DNA of 64,000 nt from Marinobacter sp. F3R08 (GTDB lineage Bacteria; Pseudomonadota; Gammaproteobacteria; Pseudomonadales; Oleiphilaceae), in contig NZ_JAHKPI010000025.1 in the NCBI RefSeq assembly GCF_018860425.1, positions 714,524-778,523 of the forward strand, written 5' to 3'. Below are positions 52,913-61,917 of the stretch, piece after piece. Made by a program: the position numbers and the translations under genes. The stretch's first letter is position 1; every line of letters starts with the position of its first letter. Below the pieces are notes generated by a model, which was not told the origin of the DNA, made no database searches, and was given only the letters and a program-made list of their open reading frames with translations.

Positions 52913-53721
52913 TGAAACCCCAGGCATTCGACTATCACCGGGTAGAGGCTGTCGCTGAGGCGTGCCAGAAAATGAAAGACATCGAGACGCGTCCTATCGC
53001 GGGCGGTCAGTCACTTGGGCCCATGCTTAACCTTCGGCTGGCGCGTCCCGGTGCTTTGCTGGACGTGGCAGTTTTACGTGAGCTTCGAGGCTGCCAACGT
53101 GTCCAGGGTGGCTTACTGATAGGGGCATCCATTACCCATGCCGAAATTGAAGACGGCCTGGTACCCGACAACACGGGTGGCATCTTGCCCCAAATCGCCC
53201 GTGGCATCGCCTATCGTGCTATCCGCAGTCGCGGCACCATAGGAGGCAGCCTTGCGCACGCAGATCCATCGGCGGACTGGGCCACTACTCTGATTGCACT
53301 GGATGCCCAGGTCATCCTTCAGCGCCCGTCTGAAGGCGCCCCTTCAAGGCGTCGGCTCCACCTGCAGGACTTCATTACCGGGGCCATGCAAACCGTCATT
53401 GCCGAGGATGAATTACTGACCGCTGTCTTTGTGCCCGATGTTCCGGAAACCAGTCGTTTCGGCTACTTCAAACTGTGTCGCAAGACAGGGGAACTGGCGC
53501 ATGCCATGGCAGCGGTTTTTGGCGGCGCAGATTCTGCGGATCTTCGTGTCGTGTTCGGAGCACTTCCGGGAGCGCCGATGATTCAGACTGGCGCCAACGC
53601 TTTAGACCCGACTACCTGGCAACAGGCGCTGGCAGACCGGTATCCGGATATGGAAGGCACAGAAATCGGCGTGCGACTCCATGTCATGAAAAAAGCGTTT
53701 GAGCGGAGCAACACCCAATGA
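52912..53721 (+). CDS. Molybdenum hydroxylase FAD-binding subunit (CoxM-like)
   Basis: A 269-residue flavoprotein with the family FAD motifs AGGQSLGPMLNLRLARP (pyrophosphate loop) near residue 24 and TIGGSLAHADPSADWAT near residue 110. It passes electrons from the iron-sulfur subunit to an acceptor, usually quinone or NAD. The ATG overlaps the large-subunit stop and its own stop overlaps the small-subunit start by 4 bases, so all three are translationally coupled. The order large-medium-small is less common than the CODH order medium-small-large. Confidence 0.92.
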   Translation: MKPQAFDYHRVEAVAEACQKMKDIETRPIAGGQSLGPMLNLRLARPGALLDVAVLRELRGCQRVQGGLLIGASITHAEIEDGLVPDNTGGILPQIARGIAYRAIRSRGTIGGSLAHADPSADWATTLIALDAQVILQRPSEGAPSRRRLHLQDFITGAMQTVIAEDELLTAVFVPDVPETSRFGYFKLCRKTGELAHAMAAVFGGADSADLRVVFGALPGAPMIQTGANALDPTTWQQALADRYPDMEGTEIGVRLHVMKKAFERSNTQ

Positions 53722-54854
53722 ACGGCAAAACGGTGACAATCAACGGTCGCGCGGAAGAATTAAACGTCGAACCCCGGCGTAATCTTGCTGACTATGTGCG
53801 TGAAGACCTGTTGCTGACAGGCACCCACGTGGGATGTGAACAAGGTATTTGTGGTGCTTGCACAGTGGTTCGGGATGGCCGTCCGGTGCGTTCCTGCCTT
53901 ACCCCGGCCAGCAGTTGTGAAGGCAGTGAGGTCAGAACCATTGAATCCTTTGACGGGGATGCCCTCATGATCCGTCTGCGTGAAGCGTTCTCACAGGAGC
54001 ATGCGTTACAGTGCGGATTCTGCACGCCCGGGATGCTGATCACCGCTCAGGATATTGTCCGCCGGTTCGCAGGCGAAACCATCAGCGACAAGACCATTCG
54101 CTACGAACTGAGCGGGAATCTTTGTCGGTGCACGGGATACGTTGGAATTGTAAGGGCCATCCAGAAGGTGCTGGAAAGCTATAAAACCGGGCCCAAACCG
54201 GAAGCCATGATTTGCAACACAGTAGAGACGCTGAACCTGCCCGCCCTGGATACCATTCCGTTGGAACAGAATGCCAACCAGGAAAGCCGCACGGCGGCGA
54301 CTCGCAGCATGGCCGATGGCAATGGTCGACGAATCGAAACACAGTTTGAGCTAGCCTATCCAGCCGCGGCGGTATGGACCATCCTGCGCGAAGAATTGCC
54401 CGCAGTCGTCGCCTGCCTTCCTGGTGCAGAACTGTCCTCGCTGAACGATGACGGTACCTTAGAAGGCTTTTTCAACGTCAAACTAGGACCGGTATCTGCC
54501 CGCATAAAAGGCGAAGGCAAAGCAACCTTTGACGACAGTTCCTGGCAAGGCCAGGTGAGCGGTCAAGGTTCCGACAGCCGTTCCAACTCACGAGCACAAG
54601 GTACCCTCTCCTTTTCACTGGCAGAACTGGATGCGTCGAACAGTAAAATGACCGTCGCAATCAGTTTCGAAATGAGTGGTGCTCTGGCCCAGTTCAGCCG
54701 TGGCGGCCTGGTTGAAGAAATAATCGGTGTACTGATAGAACAGTTCCAAACGAATTTCAGTCGCCATCTGGCTGGTGAGGCCCCGGTAAAGCAGGCGTCT
54801 CTCGGCATTTTCCAGCTGGCCTGGATGGCATTCCGACGGTGGTTAAGGCGCTGA
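53718..54854 (+). CDS. Molybdenum hydroxylase 2Fe-2S subunit fused to a CoxG/SRPBCC domain
   Basis: A 378-residue fusion. The N-terminal 160 residues hold two 2Fe-2S clusters: Cys40, 45, 48 and 60 (ferredoxin type) and Cys99, 102, 136 and 138. After a linker, residues about 195-345 match the CoxG/SRPBCC group (TQFELAYPAAAVWTIL, VVACLPGAELSS, GFFNVKLGPVSARIKGEG). A short hydrophobic and basic C-terminal tail could bind the membrane. CoxG anchors CO dehydrogenase to the membrane and is normally a separate protein. Here the fusion would tether the hydroxylase itself. The ordinary small subunit is only about 160 residues. Confidence 0.9.
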   Translation: MNGKTVTINGRAEELNVEPRRNLADYVREDLLLTGTHVGCEQGICGACTVVRDGRPVRSCLTPASSCEGSEVRTIESFDGDALMIRLREAFSQEHALQCGFCTPGMLITAQDIVRRFAGETISDKTIRYELSGNLCRCTGYVGIVRAIQKVLESYKTGPKPEAMICNTVETLNLPALDTIPLEQNANQESRTAATRSMADGNGRRIETQFELAYPAAAVWTILREELPAVVACLPGAELSSLNDDGTLEGFFNVKLGPVSARIKGEGKATFDDSSWQGQVSGQGSDSRSNSRAQGTLSFSLAELDASNSKMTVAISFEMSGALAQFSRGGLVEEIIGVLIEQFQTNFSRHLAGEAPVKQASLGIFQLAWMAFRRWLRR

Positions 54855-54955
54855 TTCTAAGGCGCCGGTACGCCACACTGATTGGCTTTGCCTGGGTGTG
54901 ATGAGTAACAATGCACTCCTTGCGTCAGTGTAGAGCCAAAAGAGAGTGTTTTCCC

Positions 54956-55456
54956 ATGTCTAAATCGAAGTCCACCACGACCGCCAAACAGACAAACGAG
55001 GATCGTCTGAGCATTCTTGCAGAGCGTCCGGGATTTCTGATCCGGCGCCTGCATCAAATTCATGTTGCCCTGTTTCACGAAGAATGCGCTGTGTTCGGCC
55101 TTACCCCGGTGCAATACAGTGCCATAAGCGCGCTCGAAGGATTGGAGCTCGATCAGAAGCAACTTGGCCAGAAAGTGGGAATCGACAGAGCTTCAACAAC
55201 GGATGTGCTTCGGCGGATCGAAAAGGCTGGCTGGATCGAACGGCGGAAATGCCCTGAAGATGGACGGCGCCAATTGGCCCGACTGACCCCCAGAGGGGAA
55301 GAACTGTTAAGTCAGGTGACAGAGAGTGCTCTTCGCGCCCATGACCGCACATTGGAGCCACTGACAAAAGCAGAGCGGATGCGTTTCATCCGCTATATGA
55401 GCAAAATTGTCAGTGCCAACAATGATCACGGGCGAGCCTCACTTAAATTATCGTAG
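54956..55456 (+). CDS. MarR-family transcriptional regulator
   Basis: The start at 54956 gives 166 residues (the longer frame adds 15). The winged helix-turn-helix core is clear: LTPVQYSAISALEG, QKQLGQKVGIDRASTTDVLRRI (recognition helix) and a wing ending EDGRRQLARLTPRGEEL. MarR dimers bind short palindromes and are released by pathway metabolites, often aromatic acids. It lies between the molybdenum hydroxylase operon and the convergent Liv transporter genes. It is the only regulator in the 48-61 kb region, so it is the best candidate for the CAGTGTACTG-type sites. Confidence 0.92.
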   Translation: MSKSKSTTTAKQTNEDRLSILAERPGFLIRRLHQIHVALFHEECAVFGLTPVQYSAISALEGLELDQKQLGQKVGIDRASTTDVLRRIEKAGWIERRKCPEDGRRQLARLTPRGEELLSQVTESALRAHDRTLEPLTKAERMRFIRYMSKIVSANNDHGRASLKLS

Positions 55457-55458
55457 GC

Positions 55459-56172
55459 TCAGGCGGCATCGCCGCCCAGATATATCCGCCGGACATCCTG
55501 ATTATTCAGCATCTCATCGGCGGTCCCGCTTAGCATTACTTCGCCGGTGCTAAGCAGATAGGAACGATCACACAGATCAAGCGCTGCGTAGGCATTCTGC
55601 TCCACCATAAGCACGGTTGTACCACCCTCACAGATTTCCGAAACAAGCTTGAACACCTGTTCCACAAAATTCGGGGCCAGCCCCAGCGAAGGCTCATCGA
55701 ACATCACCAGACGGGGCCGCGACATCAGCGACCGTGCAATGGCGAGCATTTGTTGTTCGCCACCCGATAAGGTACCGGCTGACTGTCGAATCCTTTCCGC
55801 AAGTCGGGGAAACATACCGAGCATTCGGTCAATGTCGGCCTTTATTGTCTGGCGATCATTTCGCCGGAAGGCCCCCATCTCCAGGTTCTCGCGGACAGTC
55901 AGCTGCGGAAATACACGGCGCCCCTCCGGGCAATGGGCAATTCCCAGACGAATAATATCCTGTGGCGCCGCATTCTGAATCGGATCTCCCTCAAACAGAA
56001 TACGGCCACTGCGCACCGGCTCCAAACCACTGATGGCTCTGAGCGTCGTAGACTTTCCTGCTCCATTGGCACCGATCAGCGTAACGAACTCGCCTTCCAT
56101 CACTTCCATTGAAACGTTTTTGACAGCCTCGGTGGCGCCATAACAGACAGTTACGTTTTCCAACTTAAGCAC
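55459..56172 (-). CDS. livF: Branched-chain-type ABC transporter ATPase LivF
   Basis: A 237-residue ATPase with Walker A GANGAGKST near residue 34, signature LSGGEQQM, Walker B RLVMFDEPSLGLAP and the H-loop replaced by the LivF-type VEQNAYAAL. Length and sequence match LivF. It overlaps the end of livG by 8 bases and is the last gene of the transporter operon. LivF and LivG form the ATPase heterodimer that drives uptake through LivH and LivM. Liv-type transporters carry branched amino acids but also urea, amides and aromatic acids, and the neighbouring catabolic genes suggest such a substrate. Confidence 0.94.
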   Translation of the reverse strand: MLKLENVTVCYGATEAVKNVSMEVMEGEFVTLIGANGAGKSTTLRAISGLEPVRSGRILFEGDPIQNAAPQDIIRLGIAHCPEGRRVFPQLTVRENLEMGAFRRNDRQTIKADIDRMLGMFPRLAERIRQSAGTLSGGEQQMLAIARSLMSRPRLVMFDEPSLGLAPNFVEQVFKLVSEICEGGTTVLMVEQNAYAALDLCDRSYLLSTGEVMLSGTADEMLNNQDVRRIYLGGDAA

Positions 56173-56968
56173 GTTTCACTCCTGAGCCCAGATAGGCTTC
56201 TATGACAGCCGGGTTGTTCTGAATGTCCTGCGGGTCGCCCTCAGCGATCACCTGTCCCTGATTGAGCACGACAATCTGATCGGAAATAGACATCACCATG
56301 TGCATATCATGTTCGACGAGCAGCACGGTTATTCCGCTGTTACCGATACGACGAATCATCGCTTTGAACTCATCGGTCTCCGAAGGGTTCAAGCCCGCCG
56401 CCGGCTCATCCAGCAAAAGAATCTTCGGGCTGGCTGCCAAGGCAATTCCCACTCCAAGAATGCGCTGTTCACCGTACGACAGAGACGCTGCCCGTTCGTC
56501 GGCACGGTGCCGGAGCTCCAGAAAGTCCAGCATCTCCCACACCTGTTTTTTCAGCCTGGCTTCCTCACGACGGAATTCCGGCAATCGCAACAACGACTGG
56601 ATGAGAGAAGCACGCCCCTGAAGGTGGTAGGCGGTCAGCAGATTGTCGAAAACAGTCTGATCATCAAAGACGCTGGTACGCTGAAAACTGCGAACCAGGC
56701 CACGTGCAGCAATGCTGTGGGGCGTATGACCGGTAATATCTTCATCAAACAGTCTGACCATGCCGGATGTTGGTGCCATATAGCCCGAAATTACATTATA
56801 GGCTGTGGTTTTCCCGGCACCGTTCGGGCCAATCAAACTGACAATCTTACCTGCCGGGATGCTGAAGGTGACATCGTTCAACGCCACCAGCCCGGCGATC
56901 TTCATGGTTACCCCTTCCAGAGACAGAACAATCTGCTCTTTCTCTGAAGCCTGTTTTGCCAGAGTCAT
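56165..56968 (-). CDS. livG: Branched-chain-type ABC transporter ATPase LivG
   Basis: A 267-residue ATPase with Walker A GPNGAGKTT near residue 42, the LivG-specific VRSFQRTSVFDDQTVFDNLL region, signature LSYGEQR, Walker B ILLLDEPAAGLNP and H-loop in VEHDMHMVM. The ATG overlaps the livM stop (ATGA), so translation is coupled. The longer loop after the Q-loop separates it from LivF. Confidence 0.94.
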   Translation of the reverse strand: MTLAKQASEKEQIVLSLEGVTMKIAGLVALNDVTFSIPAGKIVSLIGPNGAGKTTAYNVISGYMAPTSGMVRLFDEDITGHTPHSIAARGLVRSFQRTSVFDDQTVFDNLLTAYHLQGRASLIQSLLRLPEFRREEARLKKQVWEMLDFLELRHRADERAASLSYGEQRILGVGIALAASPKILLLDEPAAGLNPSETDEFKAMIRRIGNSGITVLLVEHDMHMVMSISDQIVVLNQGQVIAEGDPQDIQNNPAVIEAYLGSGVKRA

Positions 56969-58011
56969 GATTTCGCCCCCGCGGACAGTGCACGTTTTGA
57001 TTCACGTACAGGTATGGCAATGGGAGTACGTACCCATGCGATGAAATCGTAAATGGCAGGAACCAATCCCCGTGGCAGGAAGAGCAGGATCAGAATCATG
57101 GTGATTCCGTAGATAACCCACTGGACTTCCGGCTGAACAACACCCCGCAACAGTTCAGGCATGAGGCCAAAGATCAGTCCTCCAACGACAGGGCCGCCGA
57201 GAGTGCCCTTGCCACCTGCGACCACCATGATCACCATAGTCACCGTGTAGATGAACAGGAAAACATCCGGGTCTATGATCCGAACGGTGTGGGCGTATAG
57301 CCCCCCGGCAGCGCCGGCAATCGCAGCAGAGATAACCGCTGCCAGTGCGAGAAAGTAAGTCACCGGAATGCCAACCGAAGTGGCCAGGGTTTCATTTTCA
57401 CGCAAGGCAATCATGGCCCGACCCTGGCGGGATTTCACCAGCATGGCGACAAGCAGATACGCGATCACACCAACCGCCAGAACCAACCAGTAGATTTCGG
57501 CCTTTGAGGTTAGGTTAACCACGCCTTCGCCGGGTAACCACAGGCTGAGTGGAGGTATGGAGATCATCCCCATGGGTCCTTCCGTCAGGTCAGTCCAGTT
57601 CAGGGAAATCATCCGCATCACCTGCGCAAAACTGATGGTGATAACGACGAAATAGGCACCCCTGACCTTGAAGGCGAGCTTACCAACCAGCCAGCCAAAA
57701 AAGGCAGTCACAACGATGGCGGTTGCAAAGGCTGCCCAGACCGGCTTGGGATCCACTTGCACGGTGATTCCGAAGCCGAGGTCTACATTGAAACCGAGGG
57801 ACATCAATGCACTGGTGTAGGCGCCAATGCCAAAAAACGCCGCGTGTCCCAGTGACAGTTGCCCGGTATAGCCCAGAAGCAGGTTCAGGCTGATGGCTGC
57901 AATGATCATGATGCCTGCAGAGCCCATCACAGAAAGAATGTAGGGATCCGGCCAGACCAGAGGGAATAGCCCGAGACAAACAACAAAGACTCCAAAAAAT
58001 TTCCAGTTCAT
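56965..58011 (-). CDS. livM: Branched-chain-type ABC transporter permease LivM
   Basis: A 348-residue inner-membrane permease with eight to ten helices and the LivM landmarks LLLGYTGQLSLGHAAFFGIGAY and GRAMIALRENETLATSVGI. It starts one base after livH ends. The C-terminal tail after the last helix is longer than usual and basic. Confidence 0.94.
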   Translation of the reverse strand: MNWKFFGVFVVCLGLFPLVWPDPYILSVMGSAGIMIIAAISLNLLLGYTGQLSLGHAAFFGIGAYTSALMSLGFNVDLGFGITVQVDPKPVWAAFATAIVVTAFFGWLVGKLAFKVRGAYFVVITISFAQVMRMISLNWTDLTEGPMGMISIPPLSLWLPGEGVVNLTSKAEIYWLVLAVGVIAYLLVAMLVKSRQGRAMIALRENETLATSVGIPVTYFLALAAVISAAIAGAAGGLYAHTVRIIDPDVFLFIYTVTMVIMVVAGGKGTLGGPVVGGLIFGLMPELLRGVVQPEVQWVIYGITMILILLFLPRGLVPAIYDFIAWVRTPIAIPVRESKRALSAGAKS

Positions 58012-58012
58012 A

Positions 58013-58885
58013 TCAGCCTACCCTCTCTTTTGCGGCGAACAGGCCCTGAGGGCGGAACAACATAACGATAATGATGACCAGGAATCCAAACGCATCACGG
58101 TAGGCACTGGATATGTAGCTGGCGCCGAACTCTTCAATGAAGGCCAGCAGAAATCCTCCGATGGCGGCGCCGCCAAGGCTTCCCAAACCACCAAGGATAA
58201 CGATTGCAAATGCCTTGAGACTTGCCAGGTCGCCCATCAGCGGCGTGGCAACGAACATGGGCGCCAATAACGCCCCGGCGACCGCCGCCATGGCAGAGCC
58301 CAGAGCAAATGTCAGAGTATAAATAGCCTTTACGTTCACACCCACGATCCGCGCCGCATCCTGATCCTGGAAGGTGGCTCGTATGGCGAGACCAAACCGG
58401 GTACGTTCAATGCCCAGGTAGAAGATGAACAACAAAATCGCAGCAATACTGAAAACGAACAGGCGGGTCGGCGATATGGATACATCACCGAAAGAAATAG
58501 GGTCCTGTGAGAAGGGAGTCGGAATAATCTTGGCCACGCCACCCCAAACCATCAGCTCAAGGTTCTGCATGATGATCATGATACCGATCATGATTAGCAT
58601 CACTTCATCAATGTTTTTCAGATCCTTGCGACGCAGAAAGGCAAATTCTATGAGCGCGCCGATCAGCATCCCGACGGTAGCGGCAACCAGAATCGAACTG
58701 AAAAAATCCAGATTAAGTAGTGCCACCATGCCATAGGCAACGTAGGCTCCCAGGGTATAAAGCTCACCGTGTGCAAAATTCACCACGCGCATGATGCCGA
58801 AAATAATGGTCAGGCCAATACCCAGCAGTGCATAGGTAGAACCCAGCACCATGGCATTGACGGTGTGTTGTAGAATCTCTTGCAC
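58013..58885 (-). CDS. livH: Branched-chain-type ABC transporter permease LivH
   Basis: A 290-residue inner-membrane permease with the LivH start VQEILQHTVNAMVLGSTYAL and the motifs GLTIIFGIMRVVNFAHGELY and RATFQDQDAARIVGVN. I chose the GTG at 58885 because GGGAGGGAG lies 5-6 bases upstream and the family begins here; an ATG at 58909 would add eight residues. It follows the binding-protein gene after a strong intergenic hairpin. Confidence 0.93.
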   Translation of the reverse strand: MQEILQHTVNAMVLGSTYALLGIGLTIIFGIMRVVNFAHGELYTLGAYVAYGMVALLNLDFFSSILVAATVGMLIGALIEFAFLRRKDLKNIDEVMLIMIGIMIIMQNLELMVWGGVAKIIPTPFSQDPISFGDVSISPTRLFVFSIAAILLFIFYLGIERTRFGLAIRATFQDQDAARIVGVNVKAIYTLTFALGSAMAAVAGALLAPMFVATPLMGDLASLKAFAIVILGGLGSLGGAAIGGFLLAFIEEFGASYISSAYRDAFGFLVIIIVMLFRPQGLFAAKERVG

Positions 58886-58917
58886 TTGCTCCCTCCCGGG
58901 ATTGTTCATGCGTTTAA

Positions 58918-58946
58918 AAGGCGAAAACCACCATGGTTTTCGCCTT
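58918..58946 (-). terminator. Intra-operon attenuator hairpin between binding protein and livH
   Basis: A perfect 12-bp stem AAGGCGAAAACC/GGTTTTCGCCTT with a 5-base loop, followed on the minus strand by TTAAAC. It lies 8 bp after the binding-protein stop. Partial termination here would give more binding protein than permease. Confidence 0.8.
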
Positions 58947-58954
58947 AAACTCGT

Positions 58955-60106
58955 TTACTGAGCAGTCACTTCACCGTCTTTGAGCTGAACAACGTAAACG
59001 TTGGGCTCGTTCTGTGCGCTTTCCTTGCCCTCTGGGCCATCTTTAAAGAACGAGATGTCGCCGTTTACGCCTTTAACCTGAACGTCCCACAGAGCCGCAC
59101 GAATGGCTTCCGATTCGGTAGAACCTGCGCCTTCAATAGCAGCCGCAATAGTCATGATGCCGTCGTAACCACGGAAGCCTTCACTCAGGCCAGGGAATGA
59201 GTAGCCTTCTTCGTTCCATGCATCCACGAAAGCTCCAGCAATTTCAGGATGAACGGCACTTTCAGGTGTCCAGGGAGAGAAAAACAGCAGGTGGGAACTC
59301 GTGTAACCCTTCGGTCCCGGTGATTCCAGCAGAGGTTCCGGGAATGAACCGCCCGTGGTCACGATACGCTGAGGCAACTGTTGCTCAGCGGCCTGACGAA
59401 TACCAAGCGTCAGCTGTTCTACGCCAGAGGTCATAATCAAGGTGTCGCTACCGGTGTCCTTCAGCGCTGACAACTGCGCAGAAAGGTCAACGGTGGCTGG
59501 AGCTACAGTTTCCTTACGACCGATCTCAATACCGTGTTCCTTGAACATCTTCTCGAATTCCTGAGATGCGCCAAGGCCCCAATCGTTGTTCACCGACAGG
59601 AAGTCGACTTTCTTGATTGGCGGATTGAAGCTGTCCAGAGTCTTGGCAAAGGCCTGTGCTTCCATTGCCGAGGTGGGCGCGATTCGGAAGATCCAGGGAT
59701 TACCCGCTTTGGTGATCTTGCTGGACGACGAAGTCTCAACAACCATCGGGACACCGTACTCTTCAAGCTTCGGCATGGTGGCCAGCGTGTATGTGGAACT
59801 CCACGCGCCCATGATGACCGGCACCTTGTCACTCAGGATCAGCTTTTCAGCCGCGTTGACGGCCTCTCGCGGGTTGGATTTATTATCCTCGATGACGAGT
59901 TCAACCTGACGACCCAGCAGCCCCCCGTTCTCGTTAATCTTCGCAGCGGCGATTTTAGCGCCGTTGGTTACATAGTTACCTGATGCGGCCACGGCGCCAG
60001 TCAGCGGCTGTGACACACCAATTTTTATCGGATCAGCTGCCCAAACTGGCGTCGCAGCCAGCGTTCCGAAGAGCAGCGAAGTTAACAAGCGCTTAGACAT
60101 AGCCAT
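58955..60106 (-). CDS. Periplasmic substrate-binding protein of the Liv-type transporter
   Basis: A 383-residue type I periplasmic binding protein with a signal peptide to about residue 23 (after PVWA). The mature start DPIKIGVSQPLTGAVAASG is typical of amide/urea/aromatic-acid binding members as well as LivJ/LivK. MGAWSSTYTLATMPKLEEYG and VVETSSSSKITK lie in the ligand cleft region. GAGGAAATTCA precedes the ATG. It heads the livHMGF operon and probably determines the substrate imported for the nearby molybdenum hydroxylase and amidohydrolase. Confidence 0.93.
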   Translation of the reverse strand: MAMSKRLLTSLLFGTLAATPVWAADPIKIGVSQPLTGAVAASGNYVTNGAKIAAAKINENGGLLGRQVELVIEDNKSNPREAVNAAEKLILSDKVPVIMGAWSSTYTLATMPKLEEYGVPMVVETSSSSKITKAGNPWIFRIAPTSAMEAQAFAKTLDSFNPPIKKVDFLSVNNDWGLGASQEFEKMFKEHGIEIGRKETVAPATVDLSAQLSALKDTGSDTLIMTSGVEQLTLGIRQAAEQQLPQRIVTTGGSFPEPLLESPGPKGYTSSHLLFFSPWTPESAVHPEIAGAFVDAWNEEGYSFPGLSEGFRGYDGIMTIAAAIEGAGSTESEAIRAALWDVQVKGVNGDISFFKDGPEGKESAQNEPNVYVVQLKDGEVTAQ

Positions 60107-60215
60107 TGAATTTCCTCTCGTTTTTTACGTTGTGGTACTGGGTTAACTGAACATCAGACGCGCTTGATTCACGCGCAATGATTCGGGTGATGAAACATGA
60201 CGAAAACCGTGTCAC

Positions 60216-61346
60216 TCATGACGCCGCCGCGTCCGTGGCTGCTTCAAAAACACTCAGGTCCGGTTGATAGAACCCCTTCCCCAGGATTCCGGCCATAGCG
60301 TCCTCGCCTACCAGGGCAAGATTGATGATCGGAGCTTTATGCTGAGCGAGTACTCGGGAGGGACAGACAACGCCTGTATCGGGGTTAAGAATGGTGTCAG
60401 GCCGGGACTTCCAGTCATCCGGCAAAAGTGCCTGCCAGTCAGACACGACCTCGGGCGCAAACTCCAGTGCCTGACCGCCCAGGCCACAGAAATCGATGAC
60501 CGCACTGTCGCCTATCGCACCAAGAACCGGCCGGTGTTCCTGACCGGCAAACCGTTTACCCTCGGGCGGCTGAGCAGGAGTGGTGGCCCAGGACGTCTGG
60601 CCTCTCAGGCGCAGGCCAAACTGCACACCATTGCCACCTACAGCGACCACCTCAGGTTCGGTTTGTGCTGAAGACTGGCCAAACTGCAATAGCCAGCCAC
60701 AGGCACCCATAAGAATTGGAAGAACAAAACCTGGACTGTTTTCGAGCAGTGACCGGTAGTCGTCAGACAACCCTCGCAACTGTTCAAGCAGGGCCGCATT
60801 CGCGCGATCGGTTGAGGAGTGGCACTCATTACCCTCGGCCAGAGCTTTCCCGATAACTGTTTCCAGGTTAACGGGCGATTCGGCCAACAGAGGTTTTAGT
60901 TCGAGCTCTGCAAATCGGGCGTGACACTCCAGGTTATCCAGACACACAGACTCTCGTGACCCAAACCTGAGTCCCGTGGGGGCTCCTTCAACAACTGGCG
61001 CAAAGGCAACGCGATCCCCGTCGCCAATCACGAAAACCGGCATTGATGCGGAGACAACCTGAGCCAACGGTGTGACCACCCCCCAGTCCTGTGCAGGTTG
61101 AAAGCTGACCTTACCCTGATCAATCAGTACTGCCGCGTCGTCCGGTGTCGTAGCGAGTCCTTCAAACATCAAGGCTTGTATGGCTGCATTACGAACCGCC
61201 GCCGGGATTGGAGAATCGTAAAACGGAGGTCCGGCGTGGAGTAAAATGGTGGTGTCGAAATTGGGAAGAACTTCACCCAGCGGGCTGACACCCTCAAGAA
61301 AAATCCCAATAAACTTTTTGTGTCTGTCGGTATCTATAAGGCTCAT
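60216..61346 (-). CDS. DUF1116 family protein (AllG/YlbE-like)
   Basis: A 376-residue protein. GGNGVQFGLRLRG and GAIGDSAVIDFCGLGGQALEFAP match the glycine-rich core of DUF1116. DUF1116 includes the AllG subunit of oxamate carbamoyltransferase in anaerobic allantoin degradation, where it works with an FdrA-like and a DUF2877 protein. Neither partner is in the window, so it may act differently here. The ATG at 61346 lacks a clear ribosome site; a TTG 12 bases upstream is an alternative. A 16-bp perfect palindrome lies 170 bp upstream. The gene precedes the Liv operon by 109 bp and is likely co-regulated with it. Confidence 0.75.
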   Translation of the reverse strand: MSLIDTDRHKKFIGIFLEGVSPLGEVLPNFDTTILLHAGPPFYDSPIPAAVRNAAIQALMFEGLATTPDDAAVLIDQGKVSFQPAQDWGVVTPLAQVVSASMPVFVIGDGDRVAFAPVVEGAPTGLRFGSRESVCLDNLECHARFAELELKPLLAESPVNLETVIGKALAEGNECHSSTDRANAALLEQLRGLSDDYRSLLENSPGFVLPILMGACGWLLQFGQSSAQTEPEVVAVGGNGVQFGLRLRGQTSWATTPAQPPEGKRFAGQEHRPVLGAIGDSAVIDFCGLGGQALEFAPEVVSDWQALLPDDWKSRPDTILNPDTGVVCPSRVLAQHKAPIINLALVGEDAMAGILGKGFYQPDLSVFEAATDAAAS

Positions 61347-61917
61347 GACATTTCGCAACTGAATTTTTGATCGTTACGGTATTGCATACACAAGCTGTGC
61401 CAAGCCGGCTTTTTTGAATGCGGAAGATCGTTAAAGTATTGTTTTAAAAGCTAATAAGATTGATGTGAAGTTTTTGTGGCTTGCCAATTGGAAACTCGAA
61501 GAATGCCTCATAAACGCTCAGTATACTGAGCAATGCACCAAATAAAGGCCCGACTTTGACGTGAAACCAGGCGAAACGATGTACGGGGGGAAAAGCAGGA
61601 ATGACCGGCCCCTACCCTGCACAACAGCCTGGGTAGCGGCCCGGTATTATCCGGAAAATCTGGATGAACTGGGACGTCAATTCTTAACATGACGTCCCAT
61701 GAGACACTCGAGGATACCGGGAACCCGCGACAACCTGTCAGGTTTATCTTGCATGCTCTTGAGTCGCATAAGCCATGAAACTGCACGCACTTCCGTATGT
61801 CGACCGATTCTTTTCCTCGCTCAATGATCTTCTCAGGAGCATGGGACAGCGTCTTGAGCAACCTTCCCCTTGATGGCGAGATGGGAACCTAACGCAACCT
61901 GGACGTGCATTTGCCAG
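61347..61917. other. Intergenic region upstream of DUF1116, no supported gene
   Basis: A minus-strand frame at 61508-61861 has unconvincing composition and no ribosome site. The notable element is the palindrome at 61516-61531. The pirin gene terminates at the right end. Confidence 0.5.
61516..61531. promoter_or_regulatory. Perfect 16-bp palindrome upstream of DUF1116/Liv genes
   Basis: GCTCAGTATACTGAGC is a perfect inverted repeat. Its CAGTATACTG centre matches the CAGTGTACTG element between the molybdenum hydroxylase and amidohydrolase operons with one change. It is a probable operator, most simply for the local MarR protein. Confidence 0.65.

Noticed and set aside
56300..56947. 215-aa plus-strand open frame
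   Set aside because: It is antisense to livG, which is unambiguous.
61508..61861. 117-aa minus-strand open frame upstream of DUF1116
   Set aside because: It has no ribosome site, a scrambled composition rich in Cys and Ser, and includes the operator palindrome.
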